Positions 56,685 through 64,000 of a stretch of 64,000 bases of DNA are shown one piece after another. The DNA comes from Thalassospiraceae bacterium LMO-SO8 (GTDB taxonomy: Bacteria > Pseudomonadota > Alphaproteobacteria > Rhodospirillales > Casp-alpha2): positions 1,240,001 through 1,304,000 of the forward strand of contig CP134226.1 in NCBI GenBank assembly GCA_031655335.1, read 5' to 3'. How positions within the stretch are numbered: position 1 is the stretch's first letter; every line of letters begins with the position of its first letter. Position numbers and translations under genes: made by a program. Below the pieces are notes generated by a model. The model was not told where the DNA came from. It saw only the letters and a list, made by a program, of their open reading frames with translations, and ran no database searches.

Positions 56685-57722
56685 CTAGTCGTCCCCCACG
56701 CCGGGCACGCCCTTGGTCGTGGAATATTCGAAATGCAGGATCTCGCCCGGCCGCGCCACCGCATGGGCGCCGTGGGCGGCGGCGGCGGCCTCGGCGAAAC
56801 CGGTCAGGATCAGTTTCAGCTTGCCGGGATATGTCGCGATGTCGCCGGCCGCGAACAGCCCCGGGCGATCCGTCGACATGGTCGCCGGATCGACGGCGAT
56901 ATGGTTGTCGCGCAGATCCAGTTGCCAGTCGGCGATCGGCCCCAGTTGTTGCAACATGCCGAAGAACGGCAGCAGGACGTCGGCGGGAAGCCGCCGTTCG
57001 TTGCCGTCGAGATCGCGGGCGATGACGGCGTCGAGCCGCCCGCCCTTACCTTCGAGCCCGCCCAGCTGATAGGGAATGACCAGATCCACCTTGCCCGCCG
57101 CCGCCAGGTCTTCCAACCGGCGCACGTTGTCGGGCGCGGCGCGGAATTTCGCGCGGCGGTGGACGACGGCCAGGCTTTCGGCGACATCGGCCAGGGACAA
57201 GGCCCAGTCGACGGCGCTGTCGCCGCCGCCGGCGATGACCACGCGGCGGCCCCGGAAATCCTCGATCCGCCCGACCATGTATTTGACGCCCAGGCCGGGG
57301 GCCTGGTCCTCATAGGCTTCGATGCCGTCCAAGGGCGGGCGGTTGGGCCCGAAGGCGCCGACCCCGGCGCAAATGATGACCGTGGGGGCGGCGACCGCCG
57401 TGCCCCGGGCGGTTTCGACCTGCCAAAGACCGGAATGCTGCGTCAGGCCGGTGACCGGGCTGCCCAGGTGATAGACGGGGTCGAAGGGGGCGGCCTGTTC
57501 GGTCAGGCGGTCGACCAGGTCCTGGGCGCCGATCCGGGGATATCCCGGGATATCGTAAATGGGTTTTTCCGGGTAGAGTGCGCTCAACTGCCCGCCGGGC
57601 ATTTCCAGGGCGTCGACCACGTGACACTTCAGGCCCAGCATGCCGCATTCGAACACCGCGAACAGGCCCACGGGGCCCGCGCCGATGATCACCACATCCG
57701 TCCGTTCCGGCGTCTGGGACAC
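56685..57722 (-). CDS. Ferredoxin-NADP+ reductase, thioredoxin-reductase-like type
   Basis: This 345-residue FAD enzyme of the YumC/FNR2 type has the FAD motif VIIGAGPVGLFAVFECGMLG, the NADP motif VVIAGGGDSAVDWAL and the C-terminal GDIATYPGKLKLILTGFAEAA. The CxxC of thioredoxin reductase is absent, which supports ferredoxin/flavodoxin reductase activity. It follows the cytochrome gene on the same strand. It is probably transcribed alone. Confidence 0.9.
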   Translation of the reverse strand: MSQTPERTDVVIIGAGPVGLFAVFECGMLGLKCHVVDALEMPGGQLSALYPEKPIYDIPGYPRIGAQDLVDRLTEQAAPFDPVYHLGSPVTGLTQHSGLWQVETARGTAVAAPTVIICAGVGAFGPNRPPLDGIEAYEDQAPGLGVKYMVGRIEDFRGRRVVIAGGGDSAVDWALSLADVAESLAVVHRRAKFRAAPDNVRRLEDLAAAGKVDLVIPYQLGGLEGKGGRLDAVIARDLDGNERRLPADVLLPFFGMLQQLGPIADWQLDLRDNHIAVDPATMSTDRPGLFAAGDIATYPGKLKLILTGFAEAAAAAHGAHAVARPGEILHFEYSTTKGVPGVGDD

Positions 57723-57838
57723 CTGCGCCTGCTCCTTCGGTCTTTTTCGGGCTGTTATTCGGGATTCCTTACATGGCGGGCCACGCGGGTCAGGTCAAGC
57801 CTTGTCCCCGCAAGGGTATTTTCGTTAAAAGGGCGGCG

Positions 57839-58339
57839 ATGGTTGCGATGGCGCATGCAAGCGAGGAACCGGCCGGCTTCGTCCTGACCCTGGCGGGAGA
57901 GGACGCGGCCCTGTCCCTTGGCGCGCGCCTGGCGGCGCTCTGCCGGCCCGGCGATGTGATCGCCCTATGGGGCGGGCTGGGCATGGGCAAGACCGTGGTC
58001 GCCCGTGGCTTCGTGCAGGCCCTTCTGGGCCCCGACGAAGAGGTGCCGAGCCCGACCTTCACCCTGGTCCAGCCCTACGACGGGCCGGACGCCACCCTGT
58101 ACCACTTCGACCTTTACCGCCTGAACGACCCCGAGGAAGCCTTCGAACTGGATATCGAGGACGCCTTCGCCGAAGGCATTTCCCTGATCGAATGGCCGGA
58201 ACGCCTGGGACCTTACCTGCCGGCCGGGCGGCTCGACATCAAGCTGTCGCCGGGCGAAAGCGAAACCCAACGGCGGGTGCGCCTGTCCGGCGGCGGCGAC
58301 TGGACTGAACGATTGAAACGAGCGGAGCTCCATGACTGA
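57839..58339 (+). CDS. tsaE: tRNA threonylcarbamoyladenosine biosynthesis protein TsaE
   Basis: This 166-residue ATPase is needed, with TsaB and TsaD, for t6A37 in ANN-decoding tRNAs. The Walker A motif GGLGMGKT is at 45-52. PSPTFTLVQPYDG, YHFDLYRL and LIEWPERLG are typical. The start at 57839 is chosen because the upstream frame (to 57773) has no family match; 57848 is also possible. It begins the tsaE-amgK-murU-addB-addA operon and overlaps amgK by eight bases. Confidence 0.93.
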   Translation: MVAMAHASEEPAGFVLTLAGEDAALSLGARLAALCRPGDVIALWGGLGMGKTVVARGFVQALLGPDEEVPSPTFTLVQPYDGPDATLYHFDLYRLNDPEEAFELDIEDAFAEGISLIEWPERLGPYLPAGRLDIKLSPGESETQRRVRLSGGGDWTERLKRAELHD

Positions 58340-59354
58340 ACGTGACGACCTGATTGCCGGTTTCCTGAACCAACACGGCTGGGGCGGGGCCGCGCGCAGC
58401 GTGCTTGCCGCCGATGCCTCGTTCCGGGGCTATTACCGCCTTGCCGACGGCGACCGCCGCGCCGTGCTGATGGACGCGCCGCCGCCCAAGGAAGACGTGC
58501 GCCCCTTCGTTTCCGTCGCCCGGCACCTGCTGAAGCTGGGTCTGAGCGCGCCCGAGGTCTATGCCGAGGACGCGGCCGCCGGCCTGTTGCTGCTGGAAGA
58601 CCTGGGCGACGACACCTATACCCGCATGCTGGCCGACGGCGCCGACGCCGAAGCGCTGTACGCCTGCGCCGTCGACGTGCTGATCCATATCCACGACCGC
58701 GCGCCCGAGGCCGCCATCCCCCGTGCCTTGCCGCCCTATGACGAACGCAAGCTGATGGAGGAGGCCAGCCTGCTGACCGACTGGTACCTGCCGGCGGTCA
58801 CCGGGGCCGAGATCGACGACGAGGCCCGCGAGGCCTATCAGGAGGCCTGGCGCCCCGCCTTTCGCCAGGTTCTGGCCCAGCCCAAGACCCTGGTGCTGCG
58901 CGACTTCCACGTCGATAACCTGATCTGGCTGAAGGACCGCGCCGGCATCCAGCGTTGCGGGCTGCTGGATTTCCAGGACGCCGTCGCCGGCTCGCCGGTC
59001 TATGACTTGATGTCGCTGCTGGAGGACGCCCGGCGCGAGGTCGATCCCGTGCTGACCGCGCACATGCTGGCGCGCTATCTCGCCGCCTTCCCGGACATGG
59101 ACCACGAGGCGCTCGGCGCCAGCTACGCCATCCTGGGCGCCCAGCGCCACGCCAAGGTCATCGGCATCTTCACGCGGCTCAGCCACCGCGACGGCAAATC
59201 GCGCTACTTGGAACACATCCCCCATGTCTGGCGCATGCTGGAACGCTCCCTGGCCCATCCGGCCCTGGCCGAGGTCAAGGCCTGGATCGATACCGCCATC
59301 CCCCAGGAAACCCGCACCGTTCCGTCGCCGTCCCAGCCCGAGGCCGCGGCGTGA
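58332..59354 (+). CDS. amgK: Aminoglycoside-phosphotransferase-family sugar kinase (AmgK-like)
   Basis: This 340-residue kinase of the APH fold has catalytic elements LVLRDFHVDNLIWL and LLDFQDAVAGSPVYDLMSLLEDAR. In Pseudomonas AmgK phosphorylates N-acetylmuramate and N-acetylglucosamine at the anomeric position for cell-wall recycling. The next gene encodes the matching uridylyltransferase, which strongly supports this role. It overlaps tsaE and murU. Confidence 0.88.
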   Translation: MTERDDLIAGFLNQHGWGGAARSVLAADASFRGYYRLADGDRRAVLMDAPPPKEDVRPFVSVARHLLKLGLSAPEVYAEDAAAGLLLLEDLGDDTYTRMLADGADAEALYACAVDVLIHIHDRAPEAAIPRALPPYDERKLMEEASLLTDWYLPAVTGAEIDDEAREAYQEAWRPAFRQVLAQPKTLVLRDFHVDNLIWLKDRAGIQRCGLLDFQDAVAGSPVYDLMSLLEDARREVDPVLTAHMLARYLAAFPDMDHEALGASYAILGAQRHAKVIGIFTRLSHRDGKSRYLEHIPHVWRMLERSLAHPALAEVKAWIDTAIPQETRTVPSPSQPEAAA

Positions 59355-60106
59355 GCAAGACCCCGGACGCCACGGCGCCGGGGCCGGCCAAGGCCATGGT
59401 CCTGGCCGCGGGGCTGGGCACGCGCATGCGTCCGCTGACGGACAACAGGCCGAAACCATTGATCGAGGTCGACGGCAGGGCCCTGATCGACCACATGCTC
59501 GACCGCCTGGAAGAAGCGGGCGTGACGGAGGCCGTGGTCAACGTGTTCCATCTGGCCGAACAGCTGGAAAGCCATCTCGCCGGGCGCCCAAGCCCCAAGA
59601 TCACCATCATCCGCGAGGCCGAACGGCTGGAGACGGGCGGCGGGGTGAAGAACGCGCTGCATCTGTTCGGCGGCGACCCCTTCTACGTCGCCAATTCGGA
59701 CGCGCTTCTGCTCAACGGCCCGCACGCCATCCTGCCGCGTCTGGCGTCCTGTTGGGATGACGACAAGATGGACGGGCTGCTGTTGCTGCATTCCACGGTC
59801 GAGGCCTTCGGCTACGAAGGGCGCGGCGACTTCTGCGCCGACCCGGACGGCCAATTGACCCGCCGGCCCGAGGCCGAGATCGCGCCCTGGCTGTTCACCG
59901 GCGTGCAGATCCTGCACCCGCGCCTGTTCGACGGCGCGCCCGAGGGGGCGTTCTCCCTCAACGTCCTCTACGACAGGGCGATCGAGGACGGGCGTCTTTA
60001 CGGCGTCATGCATGACGGCGAATGGTTCCACGTCGGCACCCCCGACGGCCTGGCCGAGGCCGAGGATTACATGTCCGAACGCTTCGCCGGGCGGACCTAT
60101 CGATGA
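59351..60106 (+). CDS. murU: N-acetylmuramate-1-phosphate uridylyltransferase (MurU-like)
   Basis: This 251-residue nucleotidyltransferase has the signature MVLAAGLGTRMRPLTDNRPKPLIEV and metal-binding NSDALLL. With AmgK it makes UDP-MurNAc directly from recycled sugar, bypassing MurA and the fosfomycin-sensitive step. PLIEVDGRALIDHMLDRL matches the family. Its start overlaps amgK and its stop overlaps the addB ATG (ATGA). Confidence 0.9.
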   Translation: MSKTPDATAPGPAKAMVLAAGLGTRMRPLTDNRPKPLIEVDGRALIDHMLDRLEEAGVTEAVVNVFHLAEQLESHLAGRPSPKITIIREAERLETGGGVKNALHLFGGDPFYVANSDALLLNGPHAILPRLASCWDDDKMDGLLLLHSTVEAFGYEGRGDFCADPDGQLTRRPEAEIAPWLFTGVQILHPRLFDGAPEGAFSLNVLYDRAIEDGRLYGVMHDGEWFHVGTPDGLAEAEDYMSERFAGRTYR

Positions 60107-63084
60107 CCCCCCCGGGGGGCTCCGGCAACCCCAAGGTCTTCACGATCCATCCGGGTCGGCCCTTCGTCGACGTGCTGGCGGAAAGTCTGCTGGCGGAAAC
60201 AGGCGGGAACCCGGAACGGCTTGCCGATTATCAGGTTCTGCTGCCGACCCGGCGCGCCATCCGCGCCCTGACCGAGGCCTTTTTGCGCGCCGCCGGCGGG
60301 CGCACCGTGCTGCTGCCCAAGTTGACGCCGCTGGGCGATGTCGACATCGACGAACTGGATGACGGCGAAAGCGCCGAAACGGGGGGCCTCGACCTGGCGC
60401 CGGCGCTCCCCGGCATGCGCCGCCAAACCCTTTTAGCCTCGCTCATCCGCGCCGTTCCCGGCCGCGCCGAAACGCCGGACCAGGCCCTGCGCCTGGCCCA
60501 GGAGCTGGCCCGCCTGATGGACCAGGTGGCGACGGAACGGCTCGACTTCCGGGAGATCAAGAACCTGATTCCGCCGGATCACGAGTTGGCCGAACATTGG
60601 CAGAAGACGGTCAGGTTCCTCGACATCGTCGCCGACGCCTGGCCCGTCTACCTGGCCGAGGCCGGATGCCTGGACGGCGCTGAGCGCCGCAACCGGGTTT
60701 TGCAGCAACGCACCGAGGCCTGGCGCCGGCAGCCGCCGGCCACGCCGGTGATCGCCGCCGGCTCCACGGGCTCGATCCCGGCGACGGCGGACCTCTTGGC
60801 CGTGATCGCCGAATTGCCCAGGGGGGCGGTGATCCTGCCGGGCCTGGACCGCGACATGCCCGACGATGCCTGGGAAGCGCTGGAGCCGCACCATCCGCAA
60901 TACGGCCTGAAGCATCTGCTGTCGCGGTTCGCTTGCGACCGGACCAACGTCGCCGATTGGGCGCCGGAAATCGGCGGAACGGCACCCGCCCGCAAGGCGC
61001 GGGGCGATCTGTTCAGCCTGGCACTGCGTCCGGCCGCCGTCACGGGGGCCGCCGGGGCGCCGGGTGACGACACGGACGCGGCGGCGGTCGCGGGCCTGGC
61101 CCGCATCGATTGCGCGACCTTGGCCGAGGAAGCCTCGGTCATCGCCCTGGCGCTCCGCGAAGCGTTGGAAACCCCCGGCAAGACCGCGGCCCTGGTGACA
61201 CCGGACCGGGCCCTGGCCCGCCGCGTCAAGGCGGAACTGGCGCGCTGGGGCGTGGCGCTGGACGATTCCGCCGGCACGCCTTTGGCGGAAACGCCCGCCG
61301 GGGCGTTCCTGCGCCTGACCGCCACCCTGGCGGCGGAGGATTTCGCGCCAGTGCCCCTGCTCGCCGTCCTCAAGCATCCCAAGGCGGCGCTCGCCGGCGA
61401 CCCGGCGCATCTCCGCGTCCTTGCCCGGCGGCTGGAAACAGCGAAGATTTTGCGCGGCATCCGCCCGGCGCCGGGCATCGCGGGCCTGCGCGCCGCCGTC
61501 CGGCTGCTGAAGGAACCGGGGCCGTTGCCCGGCCTGGTCGATCGCCTGGAACGGGCGGCGGCCCCCTTCGCCGATCTGATCAGGTCCCCGGAGACCGACC
61601 CCAAGAGCCTCGCCTCGGCCCATCTCGCCTTTGCCGAAGCCCTGGCGGCGAGCGGCGAGGAGACAGGCGCCGAACGCCTGTGGGCCGGCGAGGACGGCGA
61701 GGCCGCCGCCCGCTTCATGAACGAGGTGCTGGACGCCCTGCCGGGTCTGGGCCCCGTGCGGGGCCGCGATTATCCGGCCCTGCTCGACAGTCTGATGGCG
61801 GGTCACGCCGTGCGCCCGGCCTGGGGGGCGCATCCGCGCCTCAACATCTGGGGCCTGCTCGAAGCCCGGTTGCAGCAGGCGGACCTGATGATTCTGGGCG
61901 GCCTCAACGAAGGCAGCTGGCCGCCGGAAGCCAAGCCGAGCCCCTGGATGAGCCGCCCCATGCTGGCCGATTTCGGCCTGCCCCTGCCGGAACGGCGGAT
62001 CGGTCAGACCGCCCATGACTTCGTCCAGGCGGCCATGGCGCCCGAGGTCCTGTTGACCCGGGCCGAGCGGGTCGAGGGCGCGCCCAGCGTGCCGGCGCGC
62101 TGGCTGCTGCGGCTCGGCAACCTGGTTGCGGGGACGGCCATGGAGGACGCGCTCAAGACGCGCGGCCATCTGAAATCCTGGGCCGCCGCGCTGGACGATC
62201 CGGGCGGCGCCGTCATCCCGGCCCGGCCCCTGCCGCGCCCGCCGGTGGCGATGCGGCCCAAGGGCCTGTCCGTGACCCAGGTCGAGAAATGGGTGCGCGA
62301 CCCCTATGCCGTCTATGCCCGGAACATCCTTCGGCTGCGTCCGCTTGATCCCATCGACGCCGACCCCGGGGCCGGCGACCGGGGCGAGATCATCCACCGG
62401 GCGCTGGAACTGTTTATCGCAGCCCACCCCCGCGATCTGCCGGCGGACGCGGAAACACGGCTTCGGGCATTCGGCGAGGAGGTTTTCGCCCAGCACGCCG
62501 ACCGGCCCGCCGTGCGCGCCTTCTGGTGGCCGCGGTTCCTGCGCGTCGCCCGCTGGTTTCTGGAGGTCGAGCGCGAACGCCGGGCGCGCGGCTGCCGTCC
62601 CGTGGCCTGGGAGGCCAAGGGATCCTTGACCCTGGAGACCGGGGCGGGGCCCTTCACCCTGACCTGCATCGCCGACCGCATCGACCGCGACCCGGCCGAA
62701 GGGTTCGAGATCATCGACTACAAGACCGGGCGCACGCCGACCAGACCGCAGGTCGAAAGCGGCTTTTCCCCGCAACTGCCGCTGGAGGCCGCGGTGCTGC
62801 GCGCCGGCGGATTCGACAAGCTGGCGGCGGGCGAGGTTTCGGCCCTGGCCTATTGGAAGATGTCGGGCGGGCGCGAGGCCGGCAAGGTCACATCCCTGGA
62901 CGGCGTCCAACAACTGACCGAGGACGCGGCGGCGGGCCTGGCCCGGCGGGTGGTGTTTTTCTCGGACCCGCAGACGCCCTACGCGCCCCGCGTGAAGCCG
63001 ATGTTTGAGAGCGACCTCGGCGATTACGACCACCTGGCCCGCGTGCGCGCCTGGAGCGCCGCCGGCGGGGAGGACGGCGAATGA
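60103..63084 (+). CDS. addB: Double-strand break repair protein AddB
   Basis: This 993-residue subunit of the AddAB helicase-nuclease, alphaproteobacterial type, begins MTPPGGSGNPKVFTIHPGRPF, then LLPTRRAIRALTEAF. The middle part has LMILGGLNEGSWPPEA, and the C-terminal nuclease domain has EIIDYKTGRTPTRPQV with the PD-(D/E)xK-type core. With AddA it processes broken ends for RecA loading. It is coupled by ATGA to both neighbours. The start at 60103 is chosen over 60022, which lies in murU. Confidence 0.93.
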   Translation: MTPPGGSGNPKVFTIHPGRPFVDVLAESLLAETGGNPERLADYQVLLPTRRAIRALTEAFLRAAGGRTVLLPKLTPLGDVDIDELDDGESAETGGLDLAPALPGMRRQTLLASLIRAVPGRAETPDQALRLAQELARLMDQVATERLDFREIKNLIPPDHELAEHWQKTVRFLDIVADAWPVYLAEAGCLDGAERRNRVLQQRTEAWRRQPPATPVIAAGSTGSIPATADLLAVIAELPRGAVILPGLDRDMPDDAWEALEPHHPQYGLKHLLSRFACDRTNVADWAPEIGGTAPARKARGDLFSLALRPAAVTGAAGAPGDDTDAAAVAGLARIDCATLAEEASVIALALREALETPGKTAALVTPDRALARRVKAELARWGVALDDSAGTPLAETPAGAFLRLTATLAAEDFAPVPLLAVLKHPKAALAGDPAHLRVLARRLETAKILRGIRPAPGIAGLRAAVRLLKEPGPLPGLVDRLERAAAPFADLIRSPETDPKSLASAHLAFAEALAASGEETGAERLWAGEDGEAAARFMNEVLDALPGLGPVRGRDYPALLDSLMAGHAVRPAWGAHPRLNIWGLLEARLQQADLMILGGLNEGSWPPEAKPSPWMSRPMLADFGLPLPERRIGQTAHDFVQAAMAPEVLLTRAERVEGAPSVPARWLLRLGNLVAGTAMEDALKTRGHLKSWAAALDDPGGAVIPARPLPRPPVAMRPKGLSVTQVEKWVRDPYAVYARNILRLRPLDPIDADPGAGDRGEIIHRALELFIAAHPRDLPADAETRLRAFGEEVFAQHADRPAVRAFWWPRFLRVARWFLEVERERRARGCRPVAWEAKGSLTLETGAGPFTLTCIADRIDRDPAEGFEIIDYKTGRTPTRPQVESGFSPQLPLEAAVLRAGGFDKLAAGEVSALAYWKMSGGREAGKVTSLDGVQQLTEDAAAGLARRVVFFSDPQTPYAPRVKPMFESDLGDYDHLARVRAWSAAGGEDGE

Positions 63085-64000
63085 AGGAAACCCGCAAGAG
63101 CGCCAACGAGGTCCAGGTCGCCGCCGCGCGGCCCGAGGAGTCGGCCTGGGTTTCCGCCAACGCGGGGACCGGCAAGACCCATGTCCTGACCAACCGCATC
63201 GTGCGGCTGCTGCTGAAGGGCGTGCGCCCGCGCCATATCCTCTGCCTGACCTATACCAAGGCCTCGGCCGCAGAGATGGCCAACCGTCTGGCGCGGCTGC
63301 TGGGCAAATGGGCGGTCATGGACGACGACGTCCTGGCCGCGGACTACCGCGAGCAGACCGGCGTGCCGCTGGACCGCGACGACCTCGCCCGCGTGCGCAG
63401 GCTGTTCGCCGAGGTCGCGGACACCACCGACGGCCCCAACATCCGCACCATCCATTCGTTCTGCGAATCGCTGCTCGGCAGATTCCCGCTGGAGGCCGGG
63501 GTCGCCCCCCATTTCCAGGTGATGGACGAACGCACGGCGGCGGAACTGCGCCGCGAGGCCCGCGACCGCGTGCTGAACGACGCCGCCGAACACCCGGACA
63601 ATCCCGCCGCCCGCGCCATGGACCATCTGGCCGGGTTGCTCGACGAAAGCGGCTTCGACGACCTGATGACGGCGCTGGACTTCGCGCGCGGGCGTCTCAC
63701 CCGCCTGTTCCGCGACCATCAGGGCACGGCGGGCCTGGCCATGGCGACGCGCCGCAAGCTGGGCCTGGCGCCCAAGGACGACCGGGCCTCGGTGATTCTG
63801 GGCGCGCCCGCGCCTGACGCCGCCGCCCTGCGCCAGGCGGTCCAGGCGCTTTCCGGCGGCAAGAAGACGGACAAGGAACGGGCCGACCTGATGGCCCCCT
63901 GGCTTGCGGCGGCGGACGATAACGAACGGGCGGCCTTGTTCGCCGACTACTGCCGCGCCTTCCTGACCCAGAAGCGCACGCCGCTCGCCAAGGTTCTGAC
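63081..64000 (+). CDS. addA: Double-strand break repair helicase AddA, N-terminal part
   Basis: This is the start of the UvrD/Rep-like helicase-nuclease subunit of AddAB. The first 300 residues are present and the frame is still open at the window end. The Walker A motif ANAGTGKT is at 26-33 (SAWVSANAGTGKTHVLTNRI), and motif Ia is ILCLTYTKASAAEMANRL. IRTIHSFCESLLGRFPLEAG is also typical. The ATG overlaps the addB stop (ATGA). Confidence 0.95.
   Translation, partial: MKETRKSANEVQVAAARPEESAWVSANAGTGKTHVLTNRIVRLLLKGVRPRHILCLTYTKASAAEMANRLARLLGKWAVMDDDVLAADYREQTGVPLDRDDLARVRRLFAEVADTTDGPNIRTIHSFCESLLGRFPLEAGVAPHFQVMDERTAAELRREARDRVLNDAAEHPDNPAARAMDHLAGLLDESGFDDLMTALDFARGRLTRLFRDHQGTAGLAMATRRKLGLAPKDDRASVILGAPAPDAAALRQAVQALSGGKKTDKERADLMAPWLAAADDNERAALFADYCRAFLTQKRTPLAKVL

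Noticed and set aside
60433-63033. An 866-codon minus-strand frame over addB
   Set aside because: Antisense shadow; no recognisable domain and no start signals.

Overview
The window is about 64 kb of GC-rich chromosomal DNA from an alphaproteobacterium, most likely a Rhodospirillales-type lineage. Supporting markers are the ChvG/ChvI two-component pair, a short kinase-only HprK with EIIA-Man, HPr and EI, AddB/AddA in place of RecBCD, a CycM-like membrane cytochrome c beside pheA, PAS_5 proteins, and the AmgK/MurU recycling pair. Nothing looks like a plasmid, prophage, insertion sequence or CRISPR locus. No tRNA or rRNA gene was noticed.

Layout. 1-8.5 kb: end of a nucleoside transporter gene, a secreted DUF4139 protein, rmuC, recR-ybaB, a PolB-type 3'-5' exonuclease, a dicarboxylate/amino acid symporter, dnaX and the SRP RNA. 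8.6-14.5 kb: nudC, an SDR-DCC pair behind an inverted repeat, DUF427, cupin, DUF983-pheA, cytochrome c and a HisN-like phosphatase. 14.5-15.1 kb: an AT-richer patch with an orphan membrane ORF. 15.1-21.8 kb: a yejABEF-type peptide importer coupled to ghrA. 21.8-30.1 kb: uppP, the glutamate synthase genes gltBD, and two related PAS_5 proteins. 30.2-33.5 kb: a puuD-like/dehydrogenase/DUF423 operon, a GGRS-repeat protein and a CigR-like secreted protein. 33.6-37.6 kb: pckA, a HugZ-like protein, and cbtBA (cbtB is only 58 codons) behind a cobalamin riboswitch.

37.8-49.4 kb is a regulatory cluster: chvI-chvG, then (after two opposite-strand genes) hprK-rapZ-EIIA-HPr-EI, then ahcY. No sugar permease is present, so the PTS proteins probably form a regulatory phosphorelay. 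49.4-57.7 kb holds a PAS protein with no kinase domain, hspQ, a LytS-type PAS/GAF/HD-GYP sensor, motAB, a diheme cytochrome and a ferredoxin-NADP reductase. 57.8-64 kb is a tightly overlapping operon tsaE-amgK-murU-addB-addA, with addA cut by the window end.

Most of the window is core metabolism and regulation. No clearly new multi-gene system was found. The best leads are a possible SD-sequestering hairpin below the cobalamin riboswitch, a conserved gene order opened by inserted genes at several points, a kinase-less PAS protein, an SDR lacking its catalytic Tyr and Lys, and an operator-like palindrome before the SDR-DCC pair.
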